Shown in pieces: positions 59,701 through 63,843 of a stretch of 63,843 bases of DNA. How positions within the stretch are numbered: position 1 is the stretch's first letter; each line of letters begins with the position of its first letter. The DNA lies in NCBI GenBank assembly GCA_022843305.1, contig JALHNX010000005.1, positions 1-63,843 of the forward strand, in the 5' to 3' direction. The notes below the pieces were generated by a model. That model did not search any database, was not told the DNA's origin, and worked only from the letters and a program-made list of their open reading frames with translations. The position numbers and the translations under genes are program-made. This stretch comes from Pyrinomonadaceae bacterium (GTDB lineage Bacteria; Acidobacteriota; Blastocatellia; Pyrinomonadales; Pyrinomonadaceae).

Positions 59701-60555
59701 ATGACAGTAGTTGCGCTGGCAAATAAGAAAGGCGGAGTCGGGAAAACGACAATGACCATTGAATTGGCTTCCGGTTTTGCTATTAGTGGAAAAAAAGTTT
59801 TGATGATTGATTTCGATCCGCAGTGTTCATTGACGAATGCAATGATTAAAGGTTCTTGGAGTGATTACAGTCAATATAACATCGGCGATGTCATTTTTGG
59901 CGAAATAAACAGGGACAAACGAAATGAGAGGGGGAGAAAAATCAGTCTGCTCGAAGCGGGAATTCAAACGCAAGTGCCGAATTTACACCTTATCGGCGGA
60001 AGCACGGATCTTAAATTGCTCGAAAAAATGTCGCCCGCCACCGCTCTCGCCTTAAAAAAGAGAATCGAGGAAATCAAAGAACAATACGACTACATTTTTA
60101 TAGATACGCCGCCATATGACGGGACGGTGCAGGAGAGCGCATTGATGGCGACCGAGTATGTAATTTTGGTTTATCAGGCGAAGGCGATGGGATTGGAAGG
60201 ATTACAGGAAACGGCGGATACCATTGAAAATATCAGGGAAGAAGCCAATCCAGAACTGAAAATTCTCGGAACAATTCTCAATCAATATAAAAGCCGAACC
60301 GATTTGGCAAAAGAAGCGAAAGCGTTTTTGTTGCAGCATACGGAATTAATTGCCGAGGTTTTCGAGCAGTCAATCGGTGATTACACGGCGATTGAAAGAA
60401 ATCCGATTGAAAAATTGCCGGTTACGATGTCGCATCCATCAAGCACGGCGGCGGAACAGGTAAGATTGCTGACCGAAGAAATAATGAAAAAGTTAAAATC
60501 AGCCGAAAGAAAAGCTAAGTCAAACGGAAACTTGAAAAAAGGAGCTAAAGTCTAA
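59701..60555 (+). CDS. parA: ParA-family partition ATPase
   Basis: This 284-residue ATPase begins TVVALANKKGGVGKTTMTIE, with the deviant Walker A lysine signature KGGVGKTT at 10-17. It continues with VLMIDFDPQCSLTNAM (Walker A') and YDYIFIDTPPYDG (Walker B). It has no N-terminal helix-turn-helix, so it is of the small (type Ib/Soj-like) class. ParA segregates low-copy plasmids with a DNA-binding partner, here probably the next gene, which shares a TAATG overlap. Confidence 0.95.
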   Translation: MTVVALANKKGGVGKTTMTIELASGFAISGKKVLMIDFDPQCSLTNAMIKGSWSDYSQYNIGDVIFGEINRDKRNERGRKISLLEAGIQTQVPNLHLIGGSTDLKLLEKMSPATALALKKRIEEIKEQYDYIFIDTPPYDGTVQESALMATEYVILVYQAKAMGLEGLQETADTIENIREEANPELKILGTILNQYKSRTDLAKEAKAFLLQHTELIAEVFEQSIGDYTAIERNPIEKLPVTMSHPSSTAAEQVRLLTEEIMKKLKSAERKAKSNGNLKKGAKV

Positions 60556-61298
60556 TGAGTAAACGAAAAACCGTCATTGAACTGCAAAGCAAGCCTGAAA
60601 ATAAAAATGTTCGGCGAATAATTGAAAAGACAAAGCCAGTCGAGTTTGCTCCGATCAGCCCTATTTTTTCAAAGTCCGAACAAGAAAAATCGGAACTGGG
60701 AACGAACGAAAAGCCGACCGCAAAAAAAACGCCCAACGGTGAGCAGATAAAAACATTTAAGCCTCAAAATCAGGCAGAAAAGGAAAAAGTAACAAGCAGA
60801 AAATCAGTCGTCAATCCGAAGCCAGTCCAAAAAGACGCTCAAAATATTACCTCAGAATCAAGCCGGACGGGAATTGGTGTTAAAACAGTAACTGAGCGTT
60901 TGCGGATTTTTCAAGCCAGCACGCCGGTTACGCGAACAACAACGAAGTTTCAAAAAGCCGCGATTGTCGTTCGAGGCGAAAATGGAAAACAGTTGATTGA
61001 ATTGAGTTGGCGCGATCAGATGAATGAAAAAACCAAAGACATTTGGGATTATCTTTGCCTACAATTCGTGCAAATTGGCGAAGAGCAAAAAATAAACGAA
61101 ATTTCAATTCGCAAACGGGATATTCTCGCAGGCTCAGGAGTCAAATCCGACCGCACGTTTATCAGTGCGATTTATACTTTGGAAGATATGGGATTAATTG
61201 AAGTTAAGAGGCTTTCGGGAAACAAGGAAGGCAACATTTACGTTTTAACCGAAGAGGGAAGGGAAGAGATTGAAAGTTACCAAAATTTGAGTATCTGA
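60555..61298 (+). CDS. Winged-helix DNA-binding protein paired with ParA
   Basis: This 247-residue protein is translationally coupled to parA. The first ~110 residues are disordered, Lys/Glu/Pro-rich. The last ~100 form a winged-helix domain (EISIRKRDILAGSGVKSDRT, FISAIYTLEDMGLIEVKRLS, EGNIYVLTEEGREEI). No ParB/Srx or ribbon-helix-helix signature is visible, so it is an atypical centromere-binding partner or possibly a replication regulator. The basic disordered N terminus could stimulate the ParA ATPase, as in many ParB-like proteins (inference). Confidence 0.6.
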   Translation: MSKRKTVIELQSKPENKNVRRIIEKTKPVEFAPISPIFSKSEQEKSELGTNEKPTAKKTPNGEQIKTFKPQNQAEKEKVTSRKSVVNPKPVQKDAQNITSESSRTGIGVKTVTERLRIFQASTPVTRTTTKFQKAAIVVRGENGKQLIELSWRDQMNEKTKDIWDYLCLQFVQIGEEQKINEISIRKRDILAGSGVKSDRTFISAIYTLEDMGLIEVKRLSGNKEGNIYVLTEEGREEIESYQNLSI

Positions 61299-61344
61299 AA
61301 ATTAATAAAGAAAAAATAAGCGGTTGATAAAGCTCGAAAAAATA

Positions 61345-62349
61345 ATGAGTCAACCGCCGATGGAAATAAAAAATCAAAATATCAATCCAGACTATCAATT
61401 CTGTTTTGAAAGGATAATTGACCGGATTGATAATGAAAAGAAACCGCTGACGAATCGGGAACTGCTCGAAATTTGCCGTCCCGTCGCCGATATTCTAAAA
61501 GGCGAATCAAATCCTCACCACGCGCACGAAATCGCGGAAACCGCCCTCAGCCAACTAATCCGCAGAAAATACGCTAAAAATCTGCTTACTGCCGAGCATC
61601 CGACGGAGTTAGCCCGCAGTTTGTTAAAACCGCTCGTTTCGCGCCTGCCGACACAGACCTGGCGAAGTCAGGAACAAACGGAAAGGCAACAATTTTCAAC
61701 TCCGCCGGTGATAGCCTACCTTTTGGTTTATATATTGAATTTAACTGAAACCGAAGAGGTGCTTGAACCATCTGCCGGAACGGGCAATTTAGCCGTTTGG
61801 ACGAGCGGGCATAACATAAAAATTCACACCAACGAAATTGATTCACGCCGCCGAAATCTGCTTGAGCAAATAGGTTTTGCACCGACAGCTTACAACGCCG
61901 AATTTATCAACGATTTTCTTCCGCCGGAGATTTTGCCAACTTGTGTTTTAATGAATCCGCCGTTTTCATCGAGCGGTGGACGCACCAAAACCAATTCGAG
62001 TAAATTCGGTTTCCGCCACGCCCGATCAGCACTTGAAAGACTGAAAAAAGACGGAAAATTCGGCATTATTTTGGGCGAAGCGAGCGGACTCGATACCAAA
62101 ACCGGAAATGATTTTTGGAGAAATCTCTCAGATAGAATCGAAATTAAATCAATCATTAAAATTGACGGGCGCGAATATTATAAAAACGGGACAACCGTTG
62201 ACATCAACCTGATTACCGGCAGAAAATTTCCGGAAACCCGAGATTCAGACTGGAATCAGGCATTAAATAAAATCATCAACATTACCGCAAGCAGCGTCGA
62301 AGAAGCCTTTTCAAAAACCGACAAATTAAATCTTCGACTCGATCAATAA
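61345..62349 (+). CDS. N6-adenine DNA methyltransferase-like protein
   Basis: This ~334-residue class I methyltransferase has the SAM-binding motif VLEPSAGTGNLAVW (about 139-152) and the catalytic motif CVLMNPPFSSSGG with NPPF near 204. It methylates adenine N6 in DNA. No target-recognition domain is obvious. I start at ATG 61345; a TTG at 61324 would add seven residues. The strawberry-notch-type helicase gene starts 11 bp downstream, a methylase-helicase pairing known on large plasmids and phages, sometimes with anti-restriction roles (as DarA/DarB of P1). Confidence 0.85.
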   Translation: MSQPPMEIKNQNINPDYQFCFERIIDRIDNEKKPLTNRELLEICRPVADILKGESNPHHAHEIAETALSQLIRRKYAKNLLTAEHPTELARSLLKPLVSRLPTQTWRSQEQTERQQFSTPPVIAYLLVYILNLTETEEVLEPSAGTGNLAVWTSGHNIKIHTNEIDSRRRNLLEQIGFAPTAYNAEFINDFLPPEILPTCVLMNPPFSSSGGRTKTNSSKFGFRHARSALERLKKDGKFGIILGEASGLDTKTGNDFWRNLSDRIEIKSIIKIDGREYYKNGTTVDINLITGRKFPETRDSDWNQALNKIINITASSVEEAFSKTDKLNLRLDQ

Positions 62350-62360
62350 TCCAAACCACA

Positions 62361-63843
62361 ATGCAAATAAATTTAAGTAGAGCGCAAAATCCAGCGTTTG
62401 AAGGGGTGAACTTTATTCCAAGAGCAGTTGAAGCGAGTCACTTAGAAACGAAGGAAGCAGATAGAAAAAAATGCGAAAATGAACCGCTGATTTATCAACC
62501 GCATTGGATTTCGGGCGGCGCGAAACATCCCGGTTTGATTGTCGAAACGCCCGGTTTAGCGAATGTCGCTCCGCCGCCTATCACTTATCGCCCGTCTTTG
62601 CCGCACAGTTTGAACAATCTTGGATTAATTTCGTCGTTTCAATTCGAGCGCGTCATTTATGCCGGACAAGCCCACGAACAAAGATTAGCCAACGGAGCGA
62701 GAGCCGGAATTTCCATCGGCGACGGGACCGGAGCCGGAAAAACATCATCGCTTGCCGGAATAATCTTGGACAACTGGTTTCGGGGTAATAGAAAGACAAT
62801 TTGGTTTTCAGTCAAAACCGATTTAATTGAAGCCGTCCGCGAGGAGTTTGAGCGATTAGGTTTCAAAATTCCGATTCGGCTCGTCAATGACTACACGCCC
62901 GAACAAAACATTCTTCTGCGTGAAGGAATTATTTTCTGCACTTACAAATCGCTGATCGCCAAATCCAAAACGGGTGAAAGACGCATTGACCAGATTATGC
63001 GCTGGCTTGGCGGGGGCGGCTTGGAAATCTTTGACGAAGGACACCGCGCCAAACACGCTTTCGCAGATGAAAACGGCAAAGCCACGCAGACCGGGCAAGC
63101 AGTTTTGGAAGTTCAAGACCCGATTAAATACCCGAACGTTCGCGTTGTTTATTCGTCGGCAACGGCGGCGAGCGAAGTCAAGCACCTCGCTTATCAGATT
63201 CGCTTGGGATTATGGGGGATGGGAACGAGCTTTCCGTTGGGTTTCGCGCAATTTGCTGAAGAGATTGAAGCGGGCGGAGTCGGCGCGATGGAGATGGTAG
63301 CCCGCGACCTCAAAGCGATGGGCAGATATTTTTGCGGAAACTTGAGTTACGGCATTGATCCCGATTCGGGGCTGGCGGTCGAATACCGCGAAGTAATTCA
63401 CCCTTTAACGCCCAAACAGCGCGAAATGTATAACAATATGGCGCGGGCGTGGCAGGAAGTTTTGAAAAATTTCAATCGCGCTCTCGAGATCACGAATTCG
63501 AGCAAAATATCGCGCCGTTATGTCGTCGGGCAGTTTTGGGCGGAGCATCAGCGATGTTTTCGCAATCTGATTACGGCATTCAAAGTTCCGACTATTATTC
63601 GAGAAATCGAAAATGCGCTCGCCGAGCAGCAATCTATTGTCGTTTCAATCACCGGAACGGGCGAAGCTCAAACGAAAAAACAAATCAGCCGCGCGATTGA
63701 CGAGGAAGAAGCGATTGACGATTTGGATTTCAGCCCACGCGAAACGCTTTCACGACTGGTTGAAAACTGTTTTCCGACCAAAGTTTTTCAGGAAGAAACC
63801 GATGCTAATGGCGGCAGCGTCGTGTATGTTGCTGTTTTTGTTG
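62361..63843 (+). CDS. Strawberry-notch-type superfamily 2 helicase (partial)
   Basis: This frame is open from ATG 62361 to the right edge (494 full codons), so the C terminus is missing. Walker A is ISIGDGTGAGKTSS (about 118-130) and the DEAD-like Walker B is EIFDEGHRAKHAF (225-228 DEGH). Motif III-like VVYSSATAASEVKHL follows. This matches the N-terminal AAA/helicase part of SBNO proteins. On mobile elements such proteins accompany methylases and are thought to protect or remodel incoming DNA. Confidence 0.85.
   Translation, partial: MQINLSRAQNPAFEGVNFIPRAVEASHLETKEADRKKCENEPLIYQPHWISGGAKHPGLIVETPGLANVAPPPITYRPSLPHSLNNLGLISSFQFERVIYAGQAHEQRLANGARAGISIGDGTGAGKTSSLAGIILDNWFRGNRKTIWFSVKTDLIEAVREEFERLGFKIPIRLVNDYTPEQNILLREGIIFCTYKSLIAKSKTGERRIDQIMRWLGGGGLEIFDEGHRAKHAFADENGKATQTGQAVLEVQDPIKYPNVRVVYSSATAASEVKHLAYQIRLGLWGMGTSFPLGFAQFAEEIEAGGVGAMEMVARDLKAMGRYFCGNLSYGIDPDSGLAVEYREVIHPLTPKQREMYNNMARAWQEVLKNFNRALEITNSSKISRRYVVGQFWAEHQRCFRNLITAFKVPTIIREIENALAEQQSIVVSITGTGEAQTKKQISRAIDEEEAIDDLDFSPRETLSRLVENCFPTKVFQEETDANGGSVVYVAVFV

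Overview
This 63.8 kb window reads as part of a conjugative element (plasmid or ICE) joined to an AT-richer accessory region, from a Gram-negative host. Sec signal peptides, lipid-envelope secretion parts, a periplasmic TPR-CHAT protein, two sigma-54 activators and a DUF4331 protein would suit an Acidobacteriota-like bacterium, but the taxonomy is inference: no rRNA, tRNA or core housekeeping gene is present.

Region 1 (1-15.3 kb). An IS630-family insertion (120-1183) sits at the left edge. A sigma-54 activator with a GAF-like, cysteine-rich sensor domain (1435-3018, minus) is divergent from a run of about 15 same-strand genes (3309 to about 15270). A textbook -24/-12 promoter lies in the shared intergenic region at 3246-3261. 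The run encodes MsrB, MsrA, two CPGC thioredoxin-like proteins, an AhpD-like protein, a hydrolase-OsmC fusion, a flavin disulfide reductase, a uracil-DNA glycosylase, DUF4331 and DUF427 proteins, an AbiC-like membrane protein and a BCCT transporter. It looks like an oxidant/thiol-stress regulon. It ends in a cation exchanger gene that is cut off at the next module.

Region 2 (15.27-22.98 kb). A compact minus-strand cluster encodes, in transcription order, a sigma-70-like factor, a membrane zinc-finger anti-sigma-like protein, a secreted S9 peptidase, a 77-aa secreted Cys-rich peptide and a secreted TPR-CHAT (caspase-like) protein. A minimal sigma-54 activator is divergent from it. This is the best candidate in the window for an undescribed system.

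Region 3 (23-63.8 kb). This is the mobile-element backbone: an AbiE toxin-antitoxin pair; two SSBs around an unknown protein; RNase HI; a palindrome-rich oriT-like region followed by an accessory protein, a relaxase, a zinc-ribbon protein and a roughly 1544-aa multidomain protein; a minus-strand T4SS/coupling operon (VirB8, B9, B10, MoxR-type ATPase, VirD4); a SRAP-UmuD-UmuC repair cassette; VirB1; and a plus-strand T4SS operon (VirB2-B6) with a Toprim primase-like protein. A structured intergenic region then leads to ParA and partner, followed by an N6-adenine methylase and a strawberry-notch-type helicase that runs off the right edge.

Three pairs of identical 19-bp tandem repeats (24.7, 47.4 and 50.0 kb) mark accessory boundaries. 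Two of them bracket the SRAP-umuDC cassette, which sits between virB1 and virB8. No CRISPR array was seen.
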